DNA from: Yersinia entomophaga
GTDB taxonomy: Bacteria > Pseudomonadota > Gammaproteobacteria > Enterobacterales > Enterobacteriaceae
Reading direction: 5' to 3'
Assembly (NCBI RefSeq): GCF_001656035.1
Contig: NZ_CP010029.1
Span: forward strand, 772,885 to 836,884
Length of the DNA stretch: 64,000 bases
Position numbers and translations under genes: made by a program. The notes below the pieces were generated by a model. That model saw nothing but the letters and a program-made list of their open reading frames with translations. It was not told where the DNA came from and did no database searches. Of the stretch, positions 46,891 to 55,068 are shown piece by piece. How positions within the stretch are numbered: the first letter of the stretch is position 1; every line of letters begins with the position of its first letter.

Positions 46891-49461
46891 ATGCCTTTAT
46901 ACCCTTTAGTTCCCAATAATCGTCAGGTTTCAATTGAAACACAGTTAATTGCAAATGCCACTACGCCGGAAGAGCGCACCGAGGTTAAAAATCTGTTTGC
47001 CCAGATAAAGATGCTGCACAATGTTCCAGAATCGCAGACGGTGGTGTCATCAGGCCGGCCAAGTCTAAAAAATGTCTTGTTGCATGGATTGTTGGCACAA
47101 GGCGGTATGCCGTTAACATCCGAGCGGGCCGCTCCTGTGCTGATCGCAGGACACGGAGCTAATCCTATAGCCCAAACGCTGGGGCAGGTTCGAAATTTAC
47201 AGCGGGAAATCGCAACCACTCCCACTCTTCTAACCGAAGAAACAAAGCTGCGTATGCCACGCTATGCGGTATTTCCACCTAAAACAACGCCTCAACCGCC
47301 GGTTCTGGATGACGTCAAAATTGTTAAGATGTTTGATTTTTCCTGTATGAATAACGGCGAAAATCTGACTTTTGCACAAATACTACGTCAAATTGGTAAA
47401 ACTTTGAGGCAGCCAATTACCATGATGACGGTTGAAAGTAAGAATATAGATAGCTGGAATAAAGGCCAAGGGTGCCCTACGAATCAGGAAATAGAGAAAG
47501 CGACCAATATTACCGAGAAGATTGATTCTATTACTTCTCAGCTTTTAACTTTATTGCCCGGTAGCCAGCCTTTGGCTATTGCTCAATATATTGTCGGACC
47601 TTTGCTGGAACACGCGGCTAATGATCTTGAAGGAAAGCCTACTTCGCCAGAAGAGGAACTGAATTTATTACAGCAAGTGACTCAGCAAGCCAAATTCAGC
47701 ATGAGTGCCAGCACGCATAGTGAACAGCAACGCTTATATACCAGGCCAATATCTGAACCGAAACTACCACAGGTAGAGCTGCCAAAGTTCTATCTGAAGA
47801 ATGGAGTTAACCATATTAAACTGGCGCTCAATGGCAAACTTCATGATGTTCCTCTCGTTGAGCATAAAGGGAAAAGTTTCGCTGTGTTGCCTAAAGGAAA
47901 AAATGGCGGAGAACGCCGGCAGCAAGTCTATTTCAGCTACCTTTCGCAGGAGTGGAAAACGACTGGCGATGGTAAATTCATTCGCTTTAGTAAATTAGAT
48001 CAGCGTGTGGCACATGAACTCTCCCTTCATTCTCGCCATCGCCATAAAACTGCCGACGGCAACGCCAACGTTTACAGCGTACGTAATCCTGTTTCATCTC
48101 AGCCTCAACGATTGCAGGCCATTGAACTCTATGGTCGATTGGTGCCTTATCGCTACGATTTGGCCAGTCATGAGCAATTTGTTTACGATGCTAGGCAGCC
48201 AGAATCCACGGGTCATAAAGTAGAATATGCGAATCAAGAATGGCACATTAAAGCACCGGTCTCTCTGGACGTGGTGCCTGAAGTGTCTACGGCCATGGGT
48301 AAATATGATATTCAACCGCTGCAGTTGAATGAAGCGAAGCTTTCTGCGCCAAACCATTTCGGTATTCAACGTACCCGTAACGGAAAGCAGGTGATTAAGA
48401 TTGATGGAAAGCATTATTCAATTTCTCAACAAGGAAAGCAGTTGCTACTGGGACATAGAAATAATATTCCTATCGAGCTGACATCAGGGGAAGGGAGTAA
48501 GGTAAAGCTGGCATTGGCGAATACAGGAACGGCGGGTAATAAGGCATTTAATCTGGTAGATCTGCCAATAATTGGTAAATCCTTGAAGGTTCAAATGGCT
48601 CGTAAGGTTATTACCAAATCCTTGCCAATTGCTAAAGCTAAAATTGAACTGACTCTTGAAGCCATGGATAAGCCCGAACTCAGAGAACAGGTGAAATTAG
48701 CGCAAAAAGCGTATTTTGGCAGAGAGTTTCCGCTTAAACCACAGAATGAAATTATACTACGTAAGACGTTGAGTCATATCAAAAATGACTTAGAGCGTAT
48801 TAGCCATCGTAATTTCAGTTTCGACAGTCAGGTAGGAGAGACAAATACGGTGGCCGAGTTGTCAAAAGATCAATACCGTCAGTTGGGTAGAAATCCTAAT
48901 AGCAAAATAATCAATGTAGGTCGCGACGGTTTTCACACCTATTACAAAATGATGGGAAAAAGTAAGCAAGCGGTGGCCGATGTACTCATTCATGAGTTGT
49001 CTCACGGTGCGCCAAACTCACTTGATTTTGTGTATATAGGTACTCGGCAGCAGACGAAAGTCGGCAACGTTGATGTGTTCGAACTGATTAATCTCGGAAA
49101 TAACAATCTCAATAACCCAGATGCGGGTCAGGCACCGCAAAGTGTATATGCGGGAAGCGATCTCAAGGATTTCAATAGTATTAATACTTCGGGTTCAAAA
49201 GGTTTGAAGAATGCTGACTCCATTGCACAATATGTTTCCTTTTTGAGTAAAGCAGAACGAAATCCTGACGCTTTTAATCAGGATTATCAGTCTCTGCTAA
49301 CGGCAGCGGAAAAATCCAATGACTTCCAGCAGCGTGTAGAAGAAAGCGTGCCAGTCAGCCGCAGCCGTCGCGCGGTAGAGTCGATTCATCAGCCGCCGTC
49401 TGGTCTTCTGTTAGCTATAGAAAGAGATTCTGGGCGCTATCACCTCTATCGACCACTGTAG
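46891..49461 (+). CDS. Putative zinc-metallopeptidase toxin (HExxH, M35/Asp-zincin-like C-terminus)
   Basis: 856 residues from the ATG at 46891 (AGGT about 8 bp upstream). The frame is open back to a TTG at 46741, which would add a hydrophobic 50-residue N-terminus and is not favoured. No signal peptide in the short form. Residues about 300-600 contain diverged beta-rich units (GVNHIKLALNGKLHDVPLV; GKQVIKIDGKHYSISQQG), as in large bacterial effector toxins. The C-terminus has VADVLIHELSHGAPNSLDF with H701, E702 and H705 and a nearby aspartate (D712), followed by LKNADSIAQYVSFL, which recalls the NADS-type helix of M35 aspzincin peptidases. A protease toxin is therefore likely; its target is unknown. 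A basic RSRRAV motif lies near the C-terminus. It stands downstream of the Tc cluster inside the same island, with its own long upstream region. Confidence 0.8.
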   Translation: MPLYPLVPNNRQVSIETQLIANATTPEERTEVKNLFAQIKMLHNVPESQTVVSSGRPSLKNVLLHGLLAQGGMPLTSERAAPVLIAGHGANPIAQTLGQVRNLQREIATTPTLLTEETKLRMPRYAVFPPKTTPQPPVLDDVKIVKMFDFSCMNNGENLTFAQILRQIGKTLRQPITMMTVESKNIDSWNKGQGCPTNQEIEKATNITEKIDSITSQLLTLLPGSQPLAIAQYIVGPLLEHAANDLEGKPTSPEEELNLLQQVTQQAKFSMSASTHSEQQRLYTRPISEPKLPQVELPKFYLKNGVNHIKLALNGKLHDVPLVEHKGKSFAVLPKGKNGGERRQQVYFSYLSQEWKTTGDGKFIRFSKLDQRVAHELSLHSRHRHKTADGNANVYSVRNPVSSQPQRLQAIELYGRLVPYRYDLASHEQFVYDARQPESTGHKVEYANQEWHIKAPVSLDVVPEVSTAMGKYDIQPLQLNEAKLSAPNHFGIQRTRNGKQVIKIDGKHYSISQQGKQLLLGHRNNIPIELTSGEGSKVKLALANTGTAGNKAFNLVDLPIIGKSLKVQMARKVITKSLPIAKAKIELTLEAMDKPELREQVKLAQKAYFGREFPLKPQNEIILRKTLSHIKNDLERISHRNFSFDSQVGETNTVAELSKDQYRQLGRNPNSKIINVGRDGFHTYYKMMGKSKQAVADVLIHELSHGAPNSLDFVYIGTRQQTKVGNVDVFELINLGNNNLNNPDAGQAPQSVYAGSDLKDFNSINTSGSKGLKNADSIAQYVSFLSKAERNPDAFNQDYQSLLTAAEKSNDFQQRVEESVPVSRSRRAVESIHQPPSGLLLAIERDSGRYHLYRPL

Positions 49462-49891
49462 TGTTAATCCGAATGGCTAAGGTTATAATGCTGTCATGAC
49501 TTCTCGCCGGATAATACATCATACTTTCTTGTTTATCCGGCGATGCCAAAAAATAAAGAGCTAAAAGATGACATTATTTATGTGGCAGATAATGAAGATG
49601 TATTGCCGATATTCAATAGTAAAAATACCTGCATAGCTTGATAAAGTCGAAAGTTTGAATTTTCGTGAATTAATACGACGAGAAGTCAGAGCTTTGCGGA
49701 GTATTTAACCCTATCGTTCGGTCTTTTCATTGTGAAGATTGAAATTAGAATGATTCCAATATAAGAAATAAAAAATGAATGGGAAATAGCAGGATTACTC
49801 ACTATGGCGAAATTTTATTAGTTGGCTGCCGAAAATACGGCAGCACAATGTTAACTGATTAGATAAGACAAAATAGACATATATTTAATGG
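49462..49891. other. Intergenic DNA downstream of the metallopeptidase gene
   Basis: Contains an 11-bp stem TCGCCGGATAA / TTATCCGGCGA with an 18-nt loop (49504-49543), probably the end of the metallopeptidase transcript although no T-run follows. A 32-codon frame begins at ATG 49543 (MPKNKELKDDIIYVADNED) without a good ribosome site. Nothing else recognised. Confidence 0.45.
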
Positions 49892-50344
49892 TTAGGCCTC
49901 TGGCATGGCCGAAGAGTGATGTGTTGATATTTTCCACTCATTGCCGTCCCAGGCATAAGTAAAGGTATAACGTGCTGAAACCGTTGATTTATCGGAAAAG
50001 GTAAAGGTATAGGTGCCAGTATCAACGGCTTTATTGCAGCCAATACGTATGGTTCGGCTATCAATTTTGCCAACGGGTTTTTTCTCCAGGAAATGCTCAA
50101 AATAATCGATACGTTCTGCGTCTGTCAGGCGTACCTTATTCGAAACCGTGGGCAGTAATACCGCATCGCTTAAGTAATTACCTGCCACTTTCTTAGCATC
50201 TCCGGTCTGCAAAGAGTCATTCCATTTATCAAATAACCGTTCAATTTGTACCGATTCAACCTTAGTGCAATTGGGAGCCGTTGTAGCCAAAGCGGAACCA
50301 GAAATCAGCAGCAGTGAGCCGAATAAGCCAAGTGATTTTTTCAT
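49892..50344 (-). CDS. SgcJ/EcaC-family SnoaL-like (NTF2 fold) exported protein
   Basis: 150 residues with a signal peptide (MKKSLGLFGSLLLISGSALA, cleavage near residue 20-21). The mature part is an NTF2-like fold of the SgcJ/EcaC, DUF4440 type, with IERLFDKWNDSLQTGDAKKV, YLSDAVLLPTVSN, TGTYTFTF and a final WKISTHHSS strand. Two cysteines may form a disulfide. These proteins are often annotated as oxidoreductases, but no catalytic function is established for most; I would call it a periplasmic small-ligand-binding or association domain. AAGGA precedes the ATG. It is monocistronic, opposite in strand to the toxin genes, and perhaps unrelated to them. Confidence 0.82.
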   Translation of the reverse strand: MKKSLGLFGSLLLISGSALATTAPNCTKVESVQIERLFDKWNDSLQTGDAKKVAGNYLSDAVLLPTVSNKVRLTDAERIDYFEHFLEKKPVGKIDSRTIRIGCNKAVDTGTYTFTFSDKSTVSARYTFTYAWDGNEWKISTHHSSAMPEA

Positions 50345-50837
50345 ATTTATTCCTTTCTTCAGTTAGTTTTTCCTCCTGTCAGAAGTAACAGTAATAACCT
50401 GAGTAAACAACATGGTTTTAATATAGTTACATTTATTTACTATAATTTAGGTAACTATGTAATTTTATATATTGAAGTGAAATAACATACTGATTAATTT
50501 ACAGGGTATGAGTAAAAAAACAGGAATAAAAAACCTAATTATTTTTATTTCCGCCCATAAAACTCTATTGACATCGAGTTTTATGGTTCATTATCAATAT
50601 ATTTTTGATTGCCATGCTAGAATTCAATTTGGTTCGGTTAATCAATTGAGTTGCAGATTAATCATCATGATAATTAATGATTATTTTATTTGTTATACTC
50701 AGCATTTATAGAATGGAATATATATCTTTATTGGGCAGGCTAATTTGATGAGGGGGGTATTTTAGAATAAGACTTGATTGATTTCTTATATCGCTATCCT
50801 GTTTTTGCACTCTCTACAACCGAGTTACCTAGAAATT
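50345..50837. other. AT-rich intergenic DNA
   Basis: About 490 bp between the divergent SgcJ/EcaC-like gene and a small exported protein. A 67-codon plus frame at 50508 has no ribosome site or recognisable motif. No repeats or mobile-element ends were seen. Confidence 0.4.
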
Positions 50838-51029
50838 ATGAAAAAAGTCATTATTGCTACTATTTTGATGCTGTTTTCATTCAGTGCATTGGATCAGGAT
50901 GCGGATGTCAATAATTCAGGCGATGTATTATCTACATCAACAACGGCGGAGATAATCAAGAAAGACTGTTCTGGAAAAACGCTAAAGCCGTGGCCAGTTT
51001 TGCTTGACCACGACAAGGGAGACCTATGA
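50838..51029 (+). CDS. Small putative exported protein
   Basis: 63 residues. The N-terminus MKKVIIATILMLFSFSALDQ resembles a signal peptide, and the rest is short, acidic and has one cysteine (EIIKKDCSGKTLKPWPV). The upstream in-frame ATG at 50778 would add an unrelated stretch. No strong Shine-Dalgarno. I do not recognise it; it may be the 5' part of a decayed gene. Confidence 0.4.
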   Translation: MKKVIIATILMLFSFSALDQDADVNNSGDVLSTSTTAEIIKKDCSGKTLKPWPVLLDHDKGDL

Positions 51030-51205
51030 CGATGACGGAAGCGCTTGTCTAAGCTAAAACTGTGATGATTGATAAGGTGGTGTGGGAGTAGATAAAATAA
51101 TGCGGTGAGTATCGGGAGCATGGATATTCAAGCTGTTGGGAATTGTTGTCGATTTGTGTATCTTCTTACTTGGTTAACTCGCAGCGTAGTTCAAGGATGA
51201 TTTAT

Positions 51206-51493
51206 ATGAGTTTTAAAAATTTCTCTGTTTTAATGGTGTTGTATTTCAGTTTTATTTTCTCTCTGAACGCTGGTACGAATATCAGCCATGATTGGCACTA
51301 TGTTCCTCCGGAACCCGCTTCTTCTTTGGCAAAGAGCGATCGATCGTCGCTAGATGAAGCGCTGGATAATCAAAAGAATAGAAAAGCGCTGAAGTGGGAG
51401 CTTAAAGAGCGATATCGAACGTATTCCGAGCAGAAAATCGATCGGGTAACAGGAGAAGTGGCAGAGGAAAAACAAGGGATAGTGTTTGAATAA
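51206..51493 (+). CDS. Small putative exported protein, unknown family
   Basis: 95 residues from ATG 51206 with AAGGA about 8-9 bp upstream. A signal peptide (FSVLMVLYFSFIFSLNA) is followed by HDWHYVPPEPASSLAKSD and a strongly charged, probably helical segment (DEALDNQKNRKALKWELKER). Unknown function. It lies 177 bp after the other small exported protein; I see no lysis-cassette or secretion signature in either. Confidence 0.5.
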   Translation: MSFKNFSVLMVLYFSFIFSLNAGTNISHDWHYVPPEPASSLAKSDRSSLDEALDNQKNRKALKWELKERYRTYSEQKIDRVTGEVAEEKQGIVFE

Positions 51494-51680
51494 ATTTATT
51501 GAGATGAGATTGGCTCAAAATTTCACGATGAATTTTATCTTATCTAACTATAAATTATAGGTTTTTTTCTGATCTACGGTGTTTTGGCAACCGTTCGCAA
51601 GTTTTTAGCTGTGAATACTATTTACAGAGGGGTTCATGACTTTGAGAGCCTACGATAAGTCTTAAAGTAACCCTTGTTTA
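51494..51680. other. Intergenic DNA before the tRNA-like gene
   Basis: No gene or repeat recognised in this AT-rich stretch. The stable-RNA promoter of the tRNA-like gene begins at its right end. Confidence 0.35.
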
Positions 51681-51709
51681 TTGTACGTATATGTTTTGCC
51701 ACATATACT
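51681..51709 (+). promoter_or_regulatory. Stable-RNA promoter of the tRNA-like gene
   Basis: TTGTAC (51681-51686), a 17-bp spacer, TATACT (51704-51709) and a GC-rich discriminator GCCTGTCGC as in stringently controlled tRNA and rRNA promoters. Transcription would start 6-8 bp before the tRNA-like 5' end at 51722. Confidence 0.65.
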
Positions 51710-51721
51710 GCCTGTCGCTAA

Positions 51722-51799
51722 CCGCCATTAGCTCATTATGGAAGAGCGTACGACCATTTCAGTTGTAGGTTCGGGGTTCGAGACCTCGATGGCGGACCA
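51722..51799 (+). tRNA. tRNA-like gene with non-canonical anticodon loop
   Basis: 78 nt that fold as a full cloverleaf: acceptor CCGCCAT/ATGGCGG, D-stem GCTC/GAGC with a GG-containing loop, anticodon stem ACGAC/GTTGT, variable AGGTT, T-arm CGGGG TTCGAGA CCTCG, then A and encoded CCA. The anticodon loop reads CATTTCA, so position 33, nearly always U, is A, and two bases instead of one precede the anticodon stem. The formal anticodon would be TTT, but decoding is doubtful. It may be a pseudo-tRNA or a tRNA with another job. It lies 132 bp before the right tRNA-Gly and could be co-transcribed with it. Confidence 0.65.
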
Positions 51800-51805
51800 A
51801 ATAAA

Positions 51806-51861
51806 TAAGCAAACTGGGTTTAAGTCGATGACGGGTACCCCTGAGATGTCCAGTTTGCTTA
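51806..51861 (+). other. 12-bp stem-loop after the tRNA-like gene
   Basis: Stem TAAGCAAACTGG (51806-51817) / CCAGTTTGCTTA (51850-51861), with a GGGTACCC palindrome in the loop. No T-run follows. It could be a tRNA-processing spacer, a weak terminator or an attachment-site-like structure. Confidence 0.5.
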
Positions 51862-51931
51862 CTCAGATTGATTTACGGCCTATTTATGGATTATTACCAA
51901 CGGCTGTTTAAACAGTGCTCCGAATATTCAT

Positions 51932-52006
<75 letters not shown>

Positions 52007-52029
52007 GCTTTAAATACCACTTCAGCCGT

Positions 52030-52301
<272 letters not shown>

Positions 52302-52532
52302 CCTTTCGGCTGTCATTTTTAGTATTACAAGAATGGAGGCTAAACTACGTGGGTATGATTAAAATCGTAAATCCGAACACTTTATTTTATGCGCTACTGT
52401 GTTCACTTATCTCTCTCGCAAAAAACAACCTGCACAGCCTGTTTTTGATGACGAAGTTTATTTGTTATATAGAGAAAAATAGTATGGGTGAGACGTTAAA
52501 GCGGTGCGAAAGTGTTTTTTGCGGGTGTTGTT
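52302..52532. other. Region between the GH1 and GntR remnants
   Basis: No intact gene. A 61-codon plus frame ending at 52534 has no recognisable motif. It was presumably the control region between the divergent beta-glucosidase and regulator genes. Confidence 0.35.
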
Positions 52533-52965
52533 AAATGCCTTAGGGATCGAATTAACCTTTTGGAGTATAAAGTTGGTGATGTTTTCTCTTCAGAACAAAA
52601 TGAGCTTTGGCGTGGAATATTTCACGTAATACCTTGCGTAAGATAATGATGGTTTTAGTGGAAAAAGGGCTGCTTGAAAAACATCATGGTTCCGGTATTT
52701 ATATAAGAAAAAAATCTTCAGCCCAATGTTAATACGCTAAAAAATTTTTTGAGAATGCTCAGCAGGCGAGTAAAAGTTGTACCAATAAAGTGCTCTAGTT
52801 TATGGTGATAAAAGCCAATGCGGATATTGCTTCTCAGCTGAAAGTAAAAACGGGCGAGCAGGTTTATCACGCGATATTAAAACTATCGCTCCGATCATAA
52901 TCCGTCAACTGGCTGTGAAAGTGAGCGATCTCCGCTGCTATTTTCATCATTGAAAATAGGAATGG
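52533..52965 (+). pseudogene. GntR/HutC-family (UTRA) regulator pseudogene
   Basis: Three reading-frame pieces align in order to a GntR regulator. DRINLLEYKVGDVFSSEQNE is the start of the winged helix, LRKIMMVLVEKGLLEKHHGS and GIYIRKK are the recognition helix and wing, and VIKANADIASQLKVKTGEQV and YHAILKL, with SDHNPSTGCESERSPLLFSS in another frame, are the start of the UTRA ligand domain. Several frameshifts and stops make it non-functional. Regulators of this type commonly control phospho-sugar operons, in keeping with the GH1 fragment beside it. Confidence 0.78.
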
Positions 52966-53126
52966 CTTTCCCATGATCGATTATCTTAATTTTCTCCCTC
53001 CATGCCGGTTTTTCTGTTTTTAATCTATTCTCCTCTGTGTTTTTAATCCTGCTTTGATGGCAGGCTTAGTCATTTTTAACCTGATTGCACTGATTAAAGG
53101 AAAAACAGCTTATTAAATGGGTTTTG
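52966..53126. other. Decayed DNA before the urea operon
   Basis: A short frame reading MAGLVIFNLIALIKGKTAY, ending at about 53116, looks like the tail of a membrane transporter but is too short to assign. Otherwise nothing recognised. Confidence 0.3.
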
Positions 53127-53143
53127 TGCACAAATAAAGTGCG
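53127..53143 (+). promoter_or_regulatory. NtrC-like binding site
   Basis: GCAC, 7 bp, GTGC (53128-53142), the dyad core of NtrC boxes, inside TGCACAAATAAAGTGCG. It lies about 100 bp upstream of the expected sigma-54 start site, the usual place for an NtrC enhancer. Confidence 0.55.
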
Positions 53144-53206
53144 ACGAGGTACAGGGTTAATCTTTTTTTTGTATTTAAATTACTGATTTTTAAGCCAAAT
53201 TATAAT

Positions 53207-53222
53207 TGGCATTGTAATTGCT
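53207..53222 (+). promoter_or_regulatory. Sigma-54 (RpoN) promoter of the urea operon
   Basis: TGGCATTGTAATTGCT: GG at 53208-53209 and GC at 53220-53221, exactly 10 bp apart, in the TGGCAC-N5-TTGCW consensus. The start site would be about 53233, giving a 30-nt leader to ATG 53263. The in-frame TTG at 53218 lies inside the promoter and so cannot be the start. Confidence 0.7.
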
Positions 53223-53262
53223 AAAACTATTTCATCTTGTATACCAGATGGGATACCAATCA

Positions 53263-55059
53263 ATGCCTATATTAACTGTAGCGGAATGGGTCAGTTTTTA
53301 TCATAAACAGCCTGAACGGCTGAACGCGGCGCTTCAGCACATGAGTAAAGAATGGCATAGCGATGATAATGCATGGATTTACTTGGCTAATGAGCAGGAA
53401 ATTGGTTCGCAGGTCAATCGGCTGTTAAAGGAAATCAATTCCGGTGGAAAAAAGGCCAGTGATTTCCCCTTATTTGGCGTTCCCTTTGCGATAAAAGATA
53501 ATATCGACGTTGCAGGTATGCCCACCAGCGCTGCTTGTCCCGCTTTTACTTATTTCCCCGAGGAGGACGCCACCGTAGTTACCCGCCTGAAAGCCGCAGG
53601 TGCGATAGCGATTGGAAAAACGAACCTCGATCAGTTCGCGACAGGATTGGTGGGAACCCGTTCCCCCTTTGGTACGGTTGCTAACGCTTTTAACGCGGAC
53701 TATGTGAGCGGTGGTTCCAGTTCAGGCTCTGCCTCGGTGGTAGCTCGCGGTTTGGTCTGTTTTTCGTTAGGTACCGATACTGCTGGCTCTGGGCGTATTC
53801 CGGCTGGTTTCAACAATATCGTCGGGTTGAAGCCGACCAAAGGCTGGCTGTCTACGCGTGGTGTCGTCCCGGCCTGTCGGCTGAATGACTGTGTGTCTAT
53901 TTTTGCTTTAAGCGTCGAAGATGCCTATTGCATTGCCGAACTGGCGGGAGGTTACGATCCGCTGGACGCCTATTCGCGCAGACATCCGCAAACTGCATCC
54001 GCTTGTTTCAACCCGATTCCGCGTTTTGCCGTGCCAGATAGACTGGAGTTTTTTGGCGACTTTCAGGCGGCAGTCGCATTTGACCGTTCGTTGACACGTT
54101 TAACCGAAATGGGGGCCGAGCTCGTTGCGATTGATTTCTCTGCGTTCCGGGCGTTGGCCGAACAGCTCTATCAAGGTGCCTGGGTAGCGGAGCGCACGCT
54201 GGCCGTTGGGGCGATTTTTCATGCGCAACCGGAAACCATGGATCCTCAGGTGCGCGCTATTGTCGCCAATGGCCTTAACTACAGTGCCTGCGATGCCTGG
54301 CAGGCGGAATATACTCGTGCGGAGCTGGCGTTACGCATCAATCAACAATTGAGTCACTTTGATGCGCTGGTTGTGCCGACGTCTCCCACCATTCGCACTC
54401 TTTCTGAAATAGCCGAACAGCCGGTGCGCTTCAACGCGCAGTTCGGCACTTACACTCATTTCGCTAATCTGGCGGATTTAAGCGCGCTGGCGTTGCCGGG
54501 ATATTTTCGAGCCGATGGTCTCCCCGCCGGAATCACCTTGATCGCCCCAGCCTGGCAAGATCGGGCGCTGAGTCAGTTTGGCATTCTCTGGCAATCAGCG
54601 CTTTCGCAAAAAGTTGGTGCGATAGGGAAAGTGCTGGCCGCGGCTACGCCGCTAGCGGCCAGCTGTCACCATGTTCGCGTAGCGGTAGTGGGGGCGCATC
54701 TGCGCGGTCAGCCGCTCAATTCACAATTAACCCGTCGTGCGGCCACTTTTGTTGCAGAAACCCATACCGCCGCAGATTATCGCCTTTATGCCTTAGCCAA
54801 TACTCAGCCTGCCAAGCCGGGGCTGGTGCGATCCCGTCATGGCCAGCGGATTGCGGTGGAGCTTTGGGATATTCCGCTGGCCCATTTTGGCGAATTTGTG
54901 GCGGAGATTCTGCCGCCTCTGGGGATAGGAACCCTTACGCTGGAAGATGGTTCCACGGCGAAGGGATTTATTTGCGAGCCTACGGCATTGAACGATGCCA
55001 CGGATATCACTGCCTGGGGCGGCTGGAAAGCCTGGTTGGCCCGTGATCACCGAGCCTGA
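53263..55059 (+). CDS. atzF: Allophanate hydrolase (amidase AtzF/DUR1-type)
   Basis: 598 residues from ATG 53263, placed by the sigma-54 promoter; GGGATA lies about 9 bp upstream. The amidase-signature domain (1 to about 460) has the Ser-cisSer-Lys triad: K78 in FAIKDNIDV, S152 in VSGGSSSGSA and nucleophile S176 in GTDTAGSGRIPAG. The C-terminal domain (about 470-598) is the allophanate-hydrolase-specific extension. It converts allophanate to ammonia and CO2, the second step of ATP-dependent urea breakdown. It stands 9 bp before the urea carboxylase gene, forming the classic two-enzyme urea amidolyase pair as separate proteins. Confidence 0.95.
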   Translation: MPILTVAEWVSFYHKQPERLNAALQHMSKEWHSDDNAWIYLANEQEIGSQVNRLLKEINSGGKKASDFPLFGVPFAIKDNIDVAGMPTSAACPAFTYFPEEDATVVTRLKAAGAIAIGKTNLDQFATGLVGTRSPFGTVANAFNADYVSGGSSSGSASVVARGLVCFSLGTDTAGSGRIPAGFNNIVGLKPTKGWLSTRGVVPACRLNDCVSIFALSVEDAYCIAELAGGYDPLDAYSRRHPQTASACFNPIPRFAVPDRLEFFGDFQAAVAFDRSLTRLTEMGAELVAIDFSAFRALAEQLYQGAWVAERTLAVGAIFHAQPETMDPQVRAIVANGLNYSACDAWQAEYTRAELALRINQQLSHFDALVVPTSPTIRTLSEIAEQPVRFNAQFGTYTHFANLADLSALALPGYFRADGLPAGITLIAPAWQDRALSQFGILWQSALSQKVGAIGKVLAAATPLAASCHHVRVAVVGAHLRGQPLNSQLTRRAATFVAETHTAADYRLYALANTQPAKPGLVRSRHGQRIAVELWDIPLAHFGEFVAEILPPLGIGTLTLEDGSTAKGFICEPTALNDATDITAWGGWKAWLARDHRA

Positions 55060-55068
55060 GGAGGCTAT

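Noticed and set aside
50508..50711. A 67-codon plus-strand frame
   Set aside because: No ribosome site, no recognisable motif, and composition typical of AT-rich non-coding DNA.
52349..52534. A 61-codon plus-strand frame between two pseudogenes
   Set aside because: No supporting motif; lies in a decayed region.
52966..53120. Transporter C-terminus (MAGLVIFNLIALIKG)
   Set aside because: About 19 hydrophobic residues alone cannot support a family assignment.
53218..53262. TTG 53218 or ATG 53248 as the allophanate hydrolase start
   Set aside because: The TTG lies within the sigma-54 promoter; ATG 53248 lacks a ribosome site and would leave a leader of only about 15 nt.
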